NCBI GenBank assembly: GCA_937959115.1
Contig: CALGAW010000031.1
Span: 29,987-93,986 of the forward strand
Direction of reading: 5' to 3'
From: an uncultured Saprospiraceae bacterium
GTDB taxonomy: Bacteria > Bacteroidota > Bacteroidia > Chitinophagales > Saprospiraceae
DNA: 64,000 bases
In this document: positions 1-9,048 of the stretch, piece by piece
Layout: every line of letters starts with the position of its first letter
How positions within the stretch are numbered: position 1 is the stretch's first letter
Program-made: the position numbers and the translations under genes
Notes under the pieces: model-generated
Databases searched by the model: none
Seen by the model: the letters and a program-made list of their open reading frames with translations, nothing else
What the model was told of the DNA's origin: nothing

Positions 1-929
1 GCACTGCCATATCTGCTTCCTCCTAGCGGAATATATACGTAATCTCGAAACCAAGTTGATAACGATATGTGCCATCTGCTCCAAAACTCCTTTAATGAGG
101 CAGAGAAATAGGGTGTTTTGAAGTTGTCGGACAGGTTAAAACCTAGGAGTAATGCTAGTCCTATTGCAATATCAGAGTATCCAGAAAAATCGCAATAGAT
201 TTGAATTGAAAAGCAAACCAATCCCCATAGGGTCGTTAGGCATGTAAATACCTGTTGGGGATCAAACACCTGATTGACGATAAGTCCCAGATTATCTGCA
301 ATCACTACTTTTTTGAAGAGGCCATAGAGAATCAATTGGATACCGGCAACAGCAGGGAAGTATAGAAATACTCTTTTTTGCTCAAATTGAGGAATCATCC
401 TACCTGCCCGCTCAATTGGGCCAGCCACAAGCTGAGGAAAAAAGGAGACATAGCTAAAAAACACAATCAGATCATCAGTGGGCTGGATCTTACGATGATA
501 AATGTCTATACAATAACTCATCGTTTGAAAGGTATAAAAACTAATACCGACAGGCAATATGATAGTTAATGTTGACCAACTGGTATCTATGGAAGCGATT
601 GAAAGCAGGTCATTTAATGAATCAATAAAAAAATTGAAATACTTGAAGAACCCAAGGATGGACAGGTTGATGCACAAACTCAATTGCAACCATCGTTTTC
701 GGAGAATTGGCTCAATCGTTTTATGGATCTGCTGTCCAATTAAAAAGTCAGCAATGGAGCTGAACAAGATTAATGATAAAAAGCGCCAGTCCCACCAAGC
801 GTAGAAGAAATAACTACCTGCGAGAATCAAAAGATTTGAAACGGTTGCACTAAATCGTTCTGTCGCTTTCCAGTATATAAGGAAAAAGAGAATGAAAAAA
901 GATAAGAATGCAATTGAGTTAAAAACCAT
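1..929 (-). CDS. MBOAT-family membrane O-acyltransferase, 3' part cut by the window edge
   Basis: The minus strand is open from an ATG at 929 to position 1 and leaves the window without a stop, so about 309 N-terminal residues are visible. The protein begins MVFNSIAFLSFFILFFLIYW and has several hydrophobic segments, including a FYAWWDWR stretch. Near the edge it carries the family signature RWHISLSTWFRDYVYIPLGG, typical of AlgI/DltB-like MBOAT acyltransferases. These move acyl groups onto polysaccharides or other envelope substrates from the cytoplasmic membrane. The catalytic His of the family lies C-terminal to this motif and is outside the window, so activity and substrate cannot be judged. 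It lies 94 bases downstream of a minus-strand glycosyltransferase gene and could be co-transcribed with it, which would suit modification of a cell-surface glycan. Confidence 0.88.
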   Translation of the reverse strand, partial: MVFNSIAFLSFFILFFLIYWKATERFSATVSNLLILAGSYFFYAWWDWRFLSLILFSSIADFLIGQQIHKTIEPILRKRWLQLSLCINLSILGFFKYFNFFIDSLNDLLSIASIDTSWSTLTIILPVGISFYTFQTMSYCIDIYHRKIQPTDDLIVFFSYVSFFPQLVAGPIERAGRMIPQFEQKRVFLYFPAVAGIQLILYGLFKKVVIADNLGLIVNQVFDPQQVFTCLTTLWGLVCFSIQIYCDFSGYSDIAIGLALLLGFNLSDNFKTPYFSASLKEFWSRWHISLSTWFRDYVYIPLGGSRYGS

Positions 930-1023
930 GCAGGATTATTGTTTGCCTATTTGTAGCAAAATATGAAATTTTAAACGGTTATTTGTCGTTAATGAAGTAC
1001 AGAATGAAAAGGATAATTAAAAA

Positions 1024-2550
1024 TTAATCATTGGCAATGTCTTCCTTTAGTTTGATGACATAGAAATTGTTTTCCTTAAGAATCACAGTTTCTGTAAGCC
1101 TTTTGAGTTCCTCGTGTTCTAGCATTGAGGCATCATCCGTGAACATATAACGTACACCCTCTTTCCAATACCGATTTAAAGTAGATTTTCCCTTATATGG
1201 CTTAAAGAGCTCCTCGGAATTACTCAAGCCATACCCTTTTTTATTGAGGAAATAAAAGTAGATGCAATTGGATTTATCGACCCCCATAATCACCTGACCG
1301 CCAGGCGGAACTGACTCTGCGAGTCGTTGGCGGCTTTCTTGAATATACAGTTCTTGAGGTACCCACTTTTCAGTGTTGAGCCAGCGCGCTGGAAGTATGC
1401 GAATACAACAAAATACGGGTTGTAAGACGATCAGTGTACAAAGCAGCCAGATCTGACCTCTTTTCCACAACTGGTAACCTCCGTATCCAGCGATTGGTAA
1501 CAACACAAGGAAATAAGGCATCATGTAATAAGCATGCGCCTTCATCTGACTCAGCTCAATCAAATGATAAGCAATTAGACCAATGGTCAAAATTAGATAT
1601 GGGAGAAACACATGGCTATGCCACTTCTTCAAGCGAAAACAGAAGAATAGTCCTAGGAGGAAAAGGGTGAAGTTGGCATAATTCATTAAGGTTTCTGGCA
1701 AATCACTTACTAGGTTTTGTAAGAGTACAGTCCACCCCTCACTCCAAGAACCTACAGGCCTAAGCTCCAAGCCAAACTCTGGTAATCCTGAGGATGCTGT
1801 TAGCTGGATGGCATATCCATACCACATAAGTGGCAAGGCAACTGAAACAATCCCGAATACGGTCATCTCTATCCAGCGTCTAAGCGAAATGTCCTTGAAA
1901 AAAATCAGCAAGAAACCAACAATTGGAAAGCCAACAGCCAAGTATTGTAGTTTTGTCAAGCCTCCAAGGGTGATGAGCAATAGACCAAGCAAAAAAGAAG
2001 GATAATCTGGTGGTTTGTTTTGTGCAATGCCAAATAGGTAGCGGAGGAAGTAATATAATCCCCAGATAGAAGCTGACAGCGCTAGGATGTCGGGCATGGC
2101 ATTGATACCATGGTAAAACAGCTCGGGACTCCAAAGGAAGCCCCAGAAACTCAGCCGGCCAATCCACTCATTTTTGGTAATCAGTAAGAGCAAGTGATAC
2201 ATGCCCCATGCGCCTAGTAGATAAAGTAGTAGGGAGAAACACCGGTGCACCCAAAACCGTTCTCCAGTAATATGATAAATGGATGCTAGAGCAAACTCAT
2301 AACTTAAAAAGTGACTGCCAGTGATGCCTTGAGAGCCACGACGGTTATCCACTCTCGGCTGAAAAAGGTTCATGCTTTCAGTGTAGAGGTTACGCGCTAC
2401 ACCAAGGGTAAGGCATTGACGCCAAACGTGCATGCTTTCAGGTGGACGATTCAAAAATGGAAGGTGGATGAGTATGGTAAGGGCAATCCCAAGGCGGAAA
2501 AACCATTTGCTCAATACAAACCAAGTAGTGGAATCAGCAAATCGGGTCAT
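1024..2550 (-). CDS. GT-C-like (GT39/ArnT-type) integral membrane glycosyltransferase
   Basis: The product is 508 residues with about ten hydrophobic segments. An early extracytoplasmic loop has the HVWRQ motif and a downstream RRGSQG segment, the arrangement of bacterial GT39-like enzymes that transfer sugars from polyprenyl-phosphate donors. An acidic residue typical of the first loop is not obvious (the residues before HVWRQ are RPPESM, with one Glu). The start is taken as the ATG at 2550, which overlaps the TGA of the upstream gene as TGATG; a TTG one codon earlier is less likely. That overlap implies translational coupling to the YCF48-like lipoprotein gene. The C-terminal ~100 residues form a soluble domain. 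Acceptor and donor are unknown; the MBOAT gene downstream suggests a shared envelope-glycan role. Confidence 0.75.
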   Translation of the reverse strand: MTRFADSTTWFVLSKWFFRLGIALTILIHLPFLNRPPESMHVWRQCLTLGVARNLYTESMNLFQPRVDNRRGSQGITGSHFLSYEFALASIYHITGERFWVHRCFSLLLYLLGAWGMYHLLLLITKNEWIGRLSFWGFLWSPELFYHGINAMPDILALSASIWGLYYFLRYLFGIAQNKPPDYPSFLLGLLLITLGGLTKLQYLAVGFPIVGFLLIFFKDISLRRWIEMTVFGIVSVALPLMWYGYAIQLTASSGLPEFGLELRPVGSWSEGWTVLLQNLVSDLPETLMNYANFTLFLLGLFFCFRLKKWHSHVFLPYLILTIGLIAYHLIELSQMKAHAYYMMPYFLVLLPIAGYGGYQLWKRGQIWLLCTLIVLQPVFCCIRILPARWLNTEKWVPQELYIQESRQRLAESVPPGGQVIMGVDKSNCIYFYFLNKKGYGLSNSEELFKPYKGKSTLNRYWKEGVRYMFTDDASMLEHEELKRLTETVILKENNFYVIKLKEDIAND

Positions 2551-3500
2551 CAATCTTCAAATTTAAAGATTCGTCCTTCGTCTCCTACGATAAACCCTGT
2601 GCCATCTTCAATAGAAATAGCATTCAATCGGACTTCTGGCATATCAACTGTTTTCCATGTTTTTCCACCGTCATCTGTAATCCAAAACACTCCATCGTCT
2701 CCAACTAGATAGCCTTTGTCCACGGTAGTAAACAGTATATCTCTAAAGATTTCGCGCTTGGTCGTAAGGCGATTGCCGTTTCTTAGTTTTTTCCAAGTTT
2801 CCCCGCCATCTGTTGTTTTGATGATGGTGCCAGTAAACCCCGCAGCGTATCCAATGGTTGGTGATGGGAAATTCACGGTAAGGAAAAACTCTCCTTGAAC
2901 AGGCTTTGCTTCCCAGGTTTTTCCACTATCATAAGACTTATAAACAGCACCGTATCCAACTGCAATTGCTTCGTCTGCTGCGAGATAGCATACGTCTTGT
3001 ATTTCATGATTGATGCCTGTAAATGAAGTGTCTGGCGGACTATTTAGATTGTTGAAGTGATAGATGACTCCAATGTCAAAGCTACCACCTCCTACAGCAA
3101 TAAAGTTATTCTGATCGTAGTAGGCAATACTGTGCAATTCCACTTCCTCAGGCATTTGAACGAGGTTCCAAGACATTGTATTTTGCTCATACTGTAGCAA
3201 GGAACCAAGATAACCTGCTAGCATCAAATTATCATCTTTGATCGATACTTCGTTTAAGATGTTGTGATAAATGGAATCAGATGTCCAAGTAGTACCACCA
3301 TCATTTGTTTGTAGAAATTCACCTCTTCGCCATCTTGTGCCACCACAAGCAAATCCATTCATAGCATCCGTAAACACCACATCCGTTAATCGAACATCTG
3401 TCGGTGAATCCGCCTCGGACCAAATCAGCGTATATTCTTCTTTTTTACAAGCAGAAAATACGAGGATCACCAATAAAATTATTACGAATTGCCATTTCAT
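2550..3500 (-). CDS. YCF48/BNR-like beta-propeller lipoprotein
   Basis: This 316-residue protein has a lipoprotein signal with lipobox VFSAC (Cys18), so it should be lipid-anchored in the envelope. Asp-box (BNR) repeats appear as TNDGGTTW, SYDSGKTW, TTDGGETW and TDDGGKTW, spaced as in a YCF48-like seven-bladed propeller. In plants and cyanobacteria YCF48 helps assemble photosystem II; in Bacteroidota such propellers are common surface or periplasmic proteins of unknown role, probably binding proteins or glycans. Its stop overlaps the ATG of the downstream GT-C-like glycosyltransferase, so the two are probably translated together. No enzymatic residues are recognisable. Confidence 0.8.
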   Translation of the reverse strand: MKWQFVIILLVILVFSACKKEEYTLIWSEADSPTDVRLTDVVFTDAMNGFACGGTRWRRGEFLQTNDGGTTWTSDSIYHNILNEVSIKDDNLMLAGYLGSLLQYEQNTMSWNLVQMPEEVELHSIAYYDQNNFIAVGGGSFDIGVIYHFNNLNSPPDTSFTGINHEIQDVCYLAADEAIAVGYGAVYKSYDSGKTWEAKPVQGEFFLTVNFPSPTIGYAAGFTGTIIKTTDGGETWKKLRNGNRLTTKREIFRDILFTTVDKGYLVGDDGVFWITDDGGKTWKTVDMPEVRLNAISIEDGTGFIVGDEGRIFKFED

Positions 3501-3511
3501 TCAACGAAATT

Positions 3512-3539
3512 AATTATTAATGTTTAATTATTAATGTTT
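3512..3539. repeat. Two-copy 14-nt A+T tandem repeat between genes
   Basis: The unit aattattaatgttt occurs twice in direct succession between the lipoprotein gene and the aminotransferase gene. It is a simple A+T-rich tandem duplication; no function is apparent. Confidence 0.7.
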
Positions 3540-3546
3540 AATGACC

Positions 3547-4734
3547 TTAAGGATATTTATTTAGTGCATTTAGCAATATTTGACAGGCATCTCGAATTTC
3601 TTGATCCGAGATAATTAGTGGCGGCGCAATTCGTAAACAGCTGTCATTGAACAAGAACCAGTCTGTAATCAGTCCATTTGCAGTGCAATCACTGATGACT
3701 GCTTTGACTTGGTCGAAATCGCGTAATTGCATAGCCATTAGAAAACCTGCACTTCTGATTTCGAGAATAGAAGGATGTTTAAGTAGTTGATGGAATAACT
3801 GTTCTTTTGCTTTTACCTGACTGATAAATGGTTGTTCAATCAATTCCTTAAGTGTTGCCAAGGCCGCTGCACAGGTCACGGGATGCCCCCCAAATGTAGT
3901 GATGTGTCCTAGGAACGGATTGTCCATAAAAACGGAGAGCACTTCTTTGTTTGCTACGAATGCACCAATTGGCATCCCACCCCCCATTCCTTTAGCAAGC
4001 AATAAAATATCTGGTATCACATCGTATTGTTCGAAGGCAAACAGGGTTCCTGTGCGACCGTATCCTACTTGGATTTCATCAAAGATGAGCAGTGTTCCGG
4101 TTTCTGTGCACCGTGCTCTTAGTTTTTTTAGGTAGTCGTTTTTCGGTAAGGTGACGCCTGATTCCGCTTTTACGGGTTCAACGATGACGGCAGCTGTGCG
4201 CTTAGTAATTCTGTTGAGGTGTGCTGGCTTGTTGAATTCAATGTGGTTGATATCTGGTAGGAGTGGGCGGTAATTTTGAGTAAAGAAGGTATCGCTCATT
4301 AAGCTCATTGCTCCTTGGGTGCTTCCGTGATAGGCATTGTAGCAGGAAATGAATTCGGTGCGCCCTGTAAACCGTTTGGCCAATTTCATTGCGCCCTCTG
4401 TCGCCTCAGCTCCTGAGTTGACGAAGTATACGCTATTGAGTTGGTCTGGGAGCTGATTGGCTAAAAGTGTGGCCAGTTCAATTTGCGGGGCGAGTAGGTA
4501 TTCACCATAGACCATTGTGTGTAGGTATCGTTCTGCCTGTTGTTTTACAGCATCTACTACTTTGGGATAGCAATGACCTAGGGAACTTACGCTAATGCCT
4601 GAGATTAAATCAATATATTTTTTTCCTTGGCTGTCAAATAAATAAACCCCTTTGGCACGTTCTACTTCAATCATCATGGGCATGTCACTTGTTTGAGCAA
4701 TGTGACTTAGAAACAATTGGCGATTATTTAACAT
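3547..4734 (-). CDS. Class III PLP-dependent aminotransferase (acetylornithine/aspartate aminotransferase-like)
   Basis: The 395-residue product has the class III aminotransferase layout: the NSGAEATEGAMKLAK phosphate-binding region (about 106-120), the FDEIQVGYGRTG segment (218-229) with the Asp that contacts the pyridine nitrogen, and the Schiff-base Lys at about 248 in LLLAKGMGGGMPIGAF. Length matches ArgD and related omega-aminotransferases. Such enzymes move an amino group between acetylornithine, GABA, lysine or similar amines and 2-oxoglutarate in the cytoplasm. No arginine genes lie nearby, so substrate specificity is open. It is divergent from the pyroglutamyl peptidase gene, with only 62 bases between the two starts. 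Confidence 0.85.
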   Translation of the reverse strand: MLNNRQLFLSHIAQTSDMPMMIEVERAKGVYLFDSQGKKYIDLISGISVSSLGHCYPKVVDAVKQQAERYLHTMVYGEYLLAPQIELATLLANQLPDQLNSVYFVNSGAEATEGAMKLAKRFTGRTEFISCYNAYHGSTQGAMSLMSDTFFTQNYRPLLPDINHIEFNKPAHLNRITKRTAAVIVEPVKAESGVTLPKNDYLKKLRARCTETGTLLIFDEIQVGYGRTGTLFAFEQYDVIPDILLLAKGMGGGMPIGAFVANKEVLSVFMDNPFLGHITTFGGHPVTCAAALATLKELIEQPFISQVKAKEQLFHQLLKHPSILEIRSAGFLMAMQLRDFDQVKAVISDCTANGLITDWFLFNDSCLRIAPPLIISDQEIRDACQILLNALNKYP

Positions 4735-4764
4735 TTAATCTGGTTTCATTTTATAATAATTAAC

Positions 4765-4772
4765 TATATTTG
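4765..4772 (+). promoter_or_regulatory. Bacteroidota -7 promoter element for the pyroglutamyl peptidase gene
   Basis: TATATTTG matches the TAnnTTTG consensus and lies 24 bases before the ATG at 4797. The alternative TTG start at 4770 falls inside this element, which argues for the ATG as the true start. Confidence 0.6.
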
Positions 4773-4796
4773 ACCATCTCAATTAACCTATTATTT

Positions 4797-5396
4797 ATGA
4801 GTGTACTCATCACTGGGTTTCAACCCTTTTTACATTACACAATTAATCCGACGGAACAGATCGTTAAGTTACTGGATTTAATTGAATTCTCAGTGCACAA
4901 GGCTATTCTTCCTACTGACTTTAAGCTGGCTGGTTCAGTATATGATGAATTGCTAACACAGCACCAGCCTAAGATAATTCTTAATCTAGGGTTGAACGCT
5001 AAAGCTGTTGGCTTAGAGCTGGAAACCATTGCGATTAATGTAGCGAAGGATTTTCTGAAAGCACCTGAACCTATTATTGGTGCTACAGAAATGGCTATAA
5101 AGACTAGCATAAATACCTATAGCTTGTCAGAAGACTTAAGGACTGAGGGTATTCCGGCAAGGGCTTCAAACCATGCTGGAGATTATCTATGTAACTATAT
5201 TTTCTACAAATCATTGCAGTATACTCAAGCCGTTGGAGGGCAAGCACTGTTCATTCATATGCCTTATACCTCGGATCTGGCGGCTTCTATTTACTCAAAA
5301 GAGCAAAATGCTTTTCCTTCCTTATCTAGGGAATTGGTATTAAAAGGTATTGAGTTAATTGTAAAGCAATTGTTTAAAAACGAGGTACATTCCTAG
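4797..5396 (+). CDS. pcp: Pyroglutamyl-peptidase I (peptidase family C15)
   Basis: Starting at the ATG the protein has 199 residues, close to the usual ~210. It opens with VLITGFQPF, the family's VLVTGFxPF strand. The catalytic triad can be placed by motif: Glu76 in ELETIAIN, Cys132 in ASNHAGDYLCNYIFY and His154 in LFIHMPY. The enzyme removes N-terminal pyroglutamate from peptides in the cytoplasm. A promoter element sits just upstream and overlaps a spurious in-frame TTG. In this window many predicted secreted proteins should expose N-terminal Gln, and a glutaminyl-cyclase-like gene is present near 48 kb, so a role in recycling pyroglutamyl peptides is plausible but inferred. Confidence 0.9.
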   Translation: MSVLITGFQPFLHYTINPTEQIVKLLDLIEFSVHKAILPTDFKLAGSVYDELLTQHQPKIILNLGLNAKAVGLELETIAINVAKDFLKAPEPIIGATEMAIKTSINTYSLSEDLRTEGIPARASNHAGDYLCNYIFYKSLQYTQAVGGQALFIHMPYTSDLAASIYSKEQNAFPSLSRELVLKGIELIVKQLFKNEVHS

Positions 5397-5545
5397 TAAA
5401 GATTTTTAATACTAAAGTAATTTTCATCAGGATACGTTGAATATTCTTCTTCTTCTTTCAGTTTTATACGAAATCTTATTTGATTTAAAACCAATTCCTT
5501 ACTTCGTTCATTTTCTTGCCTTTATAACAATTGTAATCTTGTTTT

Positions 5546-6628
5546 TTAAATAGGAAGTACAATTCGTTTTGAATACACATGATCATCAGCACCAATGGAA
5601 TTACCTTCTACAGACTGATATTTGATTTTTCCTTTATCCTTCACTGCTATTTGAGACACATTTAGTGTAGTGGCTATGTTCCAAGGGAATGCAGTGAATC
5701 TCTTGTTATCTAAAATAGTATTTGAAAACTGATAGCCAGCAAGACAATACAGTTTTCCTTTTCGTTTATTTAAATGAATATCCTTGATGAATGCTCCCAT
5801 CTCTCGTACATACCGACCTGTGTTTTTAGCACCAACCTTAGGGGCGTCAATCTCTAATTTAAACCCAGAAAGAACGGGGAAAGCAAAGTCAAATTTTGCT
5901 TTGTTATAGCTAAACTCAAGCTGCTCAAAGTGTTCAATCCTTTTTCGGTTTTTAGCTTCATGAGTTATTGTGGTATCCGTTACCTCCATTTCATCTTCAT
6001 GACCAAGGAACACCGTGTAATCAACTTCCAACATATAACAGCAAGGGTCAGTTGTCTTCCAAGGTTTTTTGTTTTTTCGCTCCACATTGCCATGCGGCAT
6101 TGGCTCAGGGCTACCAGCAGGTCGAATAGATGCACGTAGTTGAAAAGTAATGTGCTCAGTGTCTTTCCATGAAGCATATTCTACTTGGATACCGATACCT
6201 CCAAAGTGCCAGCCAGAATCATTGCCTTTTGGTACAATCGAAAACCCATTCACAGCAATTTTGATTTGAGGGAGCTTTGTTTTATCGATCTGAGGGAGCG
6301 CACCTATCGATTGTAATTGACTGATGGGTACATTGATCTCAAAGCATTCTGAACAACCTTTTTGGAACTGAGATGTCAAATCAAGTGGTTCAGTCCTTCC
6401 CATCGCTGTAAACAGTGTACTGCTCAATAAGCCATAGGGAACCTGATAAACAGCTTCTCCAGTAGGCCAATTTCCAATTTTTAAAAGTTGATCATGATAA
6501 AAGGAAACGGTATTACCTGATCTAACAAGGTTGTTAAACCGACTTCCAAGAATAGAAACCCGATGAGGATAGCGTTTCCATTGAAAATGGAATCCTTGCC
6601 ATATTGGTGTAATATAATGATCGGACAT
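5546..6628 (-). CDS. Unrecognised 360-residue protein without signal peptide
   Basis: No family is recognised. The protein starts from a clear ATG, has no signal peptide or membrane segment, and appears rich in beta strands, with many alternating polar and hydrophobic stretches. It contains a KGCSECFEI pair and a TDPCCYML pair of cysteines that could bind metal or stay reduced in the cytoplasm. The N-terminus is aromatic and basic (HYITPIWQGFHFQWKRYPHR). It is single, convergent with pcp and divergent from an outer-membrane barrel gene at 6752. Base composition resembles its neighbours. The reading frame is long and clean, so the gene is real, but function is unknown. Confidence 0.75.
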   Translation of the reverse strand: MSDHYITPIWQGFHFQWKRYPHRVSILGSRFNNLVRSGNTVSFYHDQLLKIGNWPTGEAVYQVPYGLLSSTLFTAMGRTEPLDLTSQFQKGCSECFEINVPISQLQSIGALPQIDKTKLPQIKIAVNGFSIVPKGNDSGWHFGGIGIQVEYASWKDTEHITFQLRASIRPAGSPEPMPHGNVERKNKKPWKTTDPCCYMLEVDYTVFLGHEDEMEVTDTTITHEAKNRKRIEHFEQLEFSYNKAKFDFAFPVLSGFKLEIDAPKVGAKNTGRYVREMGAFIKDIHLNKRKGKLYCLAGYQFSNTILDNKRFTAFPWNIATTLNVSQIAVKDKGKIKYQSVEGNSIGADDHVYSKRIVLPI

Positions 6629-6717
6629 GAAAATTGATTAGATTTACGGATCGTAGGTTTAGTAGAGGAGGTTTTACAAAGGTAAAAAAATGTAGATATA
6701 CACCACAATTATTTTAT

Positions 6718-6725
6718 TATCTTTG
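6718..6725 (+). promoter_or_regulatory. -7 promoter element for the barrel gene at 6752
   Basis: TATCTTTG matches TAnnTTTG exactly and is 26 bases upstream of the ATG. The leader between them is A-rich (aaactaaaacaaacaaca), the usual Bacteroidota arrangement in place of a Shine-Dalgarno site. Confidence 0.65.
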
Positions 6726-6751
6726 ACCGCATTAAACTAAAACAAACAACA

Positions 6752-7432
6752 ATGAAAAAGATTCTTTTAACGCTATTGGGACTAGGATTTATCTTAAGCG
6801 TAAGTGCACAAACTGCAGGATTTAAAGTTGGAGGACTAGTGTCTACAGCTACGTTCAACGATGACACAAAAACAGCTTTAGGTGATGCTAAAATGAAGTT
6901 TGGATGGCATGCGGGTGTGCTAGTAGATGTTGCAATTATACAAGATGCCTTATCTATTCAAACAGGTGCAAATATTGCAATAAAAGGCTATAAAACGGAG
7001 CTTAGCGCAACACTTTTGGGTGTTACGACAGAACTAGATACTAGACAAGATTTATACTACATCGATGTTCCAATCCTATTCAAACCTTCTTATCGTGCAG
7101 GTGATACTCGAATTTTTGGATTGGCTGGAGGTTATTTTGGATATGGTGTTTTCGGAAAGTATAAAACAGTTACTACGCTTTCGGCTGGGGGCTCAAATAC
7201 AATTTCAGAGGATCAAGGAGATATAGAGTTTGGCCAAGATGATGATCAATTGAAGAATATAGATTACGGTCTTAGGCTAGGAGTCGGAACTGAACTAAAC
7301 TATACATTGTACGTCGCATTGTATTACGATCTCGGTCTAGCAGACATTACACCAGACGAAAACACAAAAGTCAGTAATACTGTCATCGGTTTATCTGTAG
7401 GAGCACTATTTGGTGGTGGGAAATACTATTAG
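6752..7432 (+). CDS. Outer-membrane beta-barrel protein (PorT/OMP_b-brl_2-like)
   Basis: The 226-residue product has a signal peptide ending SVSA, probably cut before Gln21. The rest is a run of amphipathic strands (FKVGGLVSTATF, YYIDVPILFKPSYR, YGLRLGVGTELNY) ending in an aromatic residue, as expected for a small eight-to-ten-stranded outer-membrane barrel. The pattern YIDVPILFK is common to the PorT-like barrel family of Bacteroidota. Function within the outer membrane is not known; it could be structural or adhesive. It has its own promoter and is the first of several barrels in this region. Confidence 0.82.
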   Translation: MKKILLTLLGLGFILSVSAQTAGFKVGGLVSTATFNDDTKTALGDAKMKFGWHAGVLVDVAIIQDALSIQTGANIAIKGYKTELSATLLGVTTELDTRQDLYYIDVPILFKPSYRAGDTRIFGLAGGYFGYGVFGKYKTVTTLSAGGSNTISEDQGDIEFGQDDDQLKNIDYGLRLGVGTELNYTLYVALYYDLGLADITPDENTKVSNTVIGLSVGALFGGGKYY

Positions 7433-7570
7433 TAATGATTACTGTTCAATGATTAATTAGAGTTTATTCAGTGAATGATGGAGCTCCTTGTGACAAGACT
7501 TCAAAGTAACTAATCATTAAACATTAAAATAGTGGCATTAGAATTGAATTGTTCTATTAAAAAAGAATAG

Positions 7571-8968
7571 ATGAATACAGTAAAATGTGTTTTGTTCTGT
7601 CTCTTGTTTCCAATATTGGTATGGGCAGGAGAAGCAAACATTACCGTTACAGTTAACAGTCCAACAGCAACCAGTTTTTATGTCAGCCATGTGGAGAACT
7701 TTTTCTCTGATGAGGAAATTGGCTACATGTTTAATCTAAGTGGGAATTCTAGTAATTTCTCTATTACACTAGATGCTCCAAAGTTTGTAGATGTTAAGTA
7801 TGACCAAGCAACCATCCGCTTGTTTGTACAACCTGGTGACCAGCAACAAGTAATCTTTAGTGGACATGACCCCGCAGGAACTATCCAGTTCTCTGGTAGC
7901 GGAGCAGGTAACAACAACGCCTTGAAGCGGTTTATGCAAAGCTTTGGTAGTGATTATACAAATAGGATGTATTCACACGAGTACCTCCCTACTATATTCA
8001 AAGAGCAATTGGCAGAACAAGCAGGAATGCTGTCAGAAGCACAGTACTTTGCCTTAGTAGAGAAGACGAAGCGTGAAATGCAATCAGCAACCGCAGGCGG
8101 GAGTGGACAGTTTCAGACGTTTATGAAAACATGGATTGATTATGAGGCATCTGCAAACAAACTATTGTATTATCATGTAAACAAATACCTGTTTCGTGGC
8201 GCGGAGTTACAAAATGCAATTAACTCTGGCGGTTCACTCACAGGTGTTCAGGTTAACAATGATTATGCACTGAAAAACCCTGGATATGTGAAGTTCCTTT
8301 CTACTTATATCCTAGCGTTAAACAATGGAATGAAGCTCAATAACAAGGGCGTCGAGTTTAATTTCTTCGAGCTTGCAGGAAAACACCTTCAAGGCAAGGC
8401 TCAAGCGTTTGTCAAAACAAAATTATTGTTTAAGACTTACCGATTTGGACAAACAGATCTTGCGCAAGAACAGTACAAATCGTTTAAATTGAGCAATCGA
8501 CATCAGGAATTCAATGCCTTATTGGAAAAAGCCATTGGAAGTACTACCGAATTCGCTGAAGCAGGAAGTGCACCTGACTTTACATTAACAGACGAAAACG
8601 GAAGAACGGTTAGCTTAAGTCAGTATAGAGGGAAGGTAGTTTATCTAAGCTTCTGGGCGACCTGGTGCAAGCCTTGTCTAAAAGGGTTTGAAAAGTCTTA
8701 TTACATCCGTCAGAAGCTAGAAGCTCAAGGGATTGTGTTGATCAATGTGTCGATTGACAAGAAAGACGCGACCTGGCGAAGCACCATGCAGCGGATTAAA
8801 ATGCCTGGCATCAATCTGTTGGACAGCACCGATATGATGATGAAAAAATACAATTTAACTTCCTTGCCAGTTTACCACATCATTGATAAAAACGGTCAGT
8901 ATGCTTTTTTGCCAACAGAAGGGGTACGTGATATCGTAGAGGAATTTGCAAAATTAGCTCGGCAGTAG
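7571..8968 (+). CDS. TlpA/ResA-like secreted thioredoxin with N-terminal DUF4369-like region
   Basis: The 465-residue protein has a signal peptide (LFPILVWAG) and an N-terminal beta-rich region of about 110 residues with the RLFVQPGDQQQVIFSG motif typical of Bacteroidota TlpA relatives. A helical middle follows, then a C-terminal thioredoxin fold from about residue 335. The redox motif is WCKPC with Cys366 and Cys369, preceded by YLSFWATW and followed by the cis-Pro strand TSLPVYHIID. It probably acts as a periplasmic thiol reductase, perhaps in cytochrome maturation or repair of oxidised envelope proteins. A paralogue with the same architecture lies at 25630-27051. It converges on a barrel gene with a shared terminator. 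Confidence 0.85.
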   Translation: MNTVKCVLFCLLFPILVWAGEANITVTVNSPTATSFYVSHVENFFSDEEIGYMFNLSGNSSNFSITLDAPKFVDVKYDQATIRLFVQPGDQQQVIFSGHDPAGTIQFSGSGAGNNNALKRFMQSFGSDYTNRMYSHEYLPTIFKEQLAEQAGMLSEAQYFALVEKTKREMQSATAGGSGQFQTFMKTWIDYEASANKLLYYHVNKYLFRGAELQNAINSGGSLTGVQVNNDYALKNPGYVKFLSTYILALNNGMKLNNKGVEFNFFELAGKHLQGKAQAFVKTKLLFKTYRFGQTDLAQEQYKSFKLSNRHQEFNALLEKAIGSTTEFAEAGSAPDFTLTDENGRTVSLSQYRGKVVYLSFWATWCKPCLKGFEKSYYIRQKLEAQGIVLINVSIDKKDATWRSTMQRIKMPGINLLDSTDMMMKKYNLTSLPVYHIIDKNGQYAFLPTEGVRDIVEEFAKLARQ

Positions 8969-8992
8969 CTCGTAGCCATGAAAAATTAAAAA

Positions 8993-9026
8993 AGCCTTTA
9001 GAAAATTGATTACTAAAGGCTATTTT
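8993..9026. terminator. Bidirectional intrinsic terminator between convergent genes
   Basis: A 9-bp perfect stem (agcctttag / ctaaaggct) with an 11-nt loop is preceded by A-rich sequence and followed by atttttatt. It can serve both the TlpA-like gene on the plus strand and the barrel gene on the minus strand. Confidence 0.75.
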
Positions 9027-9048
9027 TATTCTTTACAATGGCGTTTTA

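Noticed and set aside
8969..9048. A separate small gene between the TlpA-like and barrel genes
   Set aside because: The space is filled by a bidirectional terminator.
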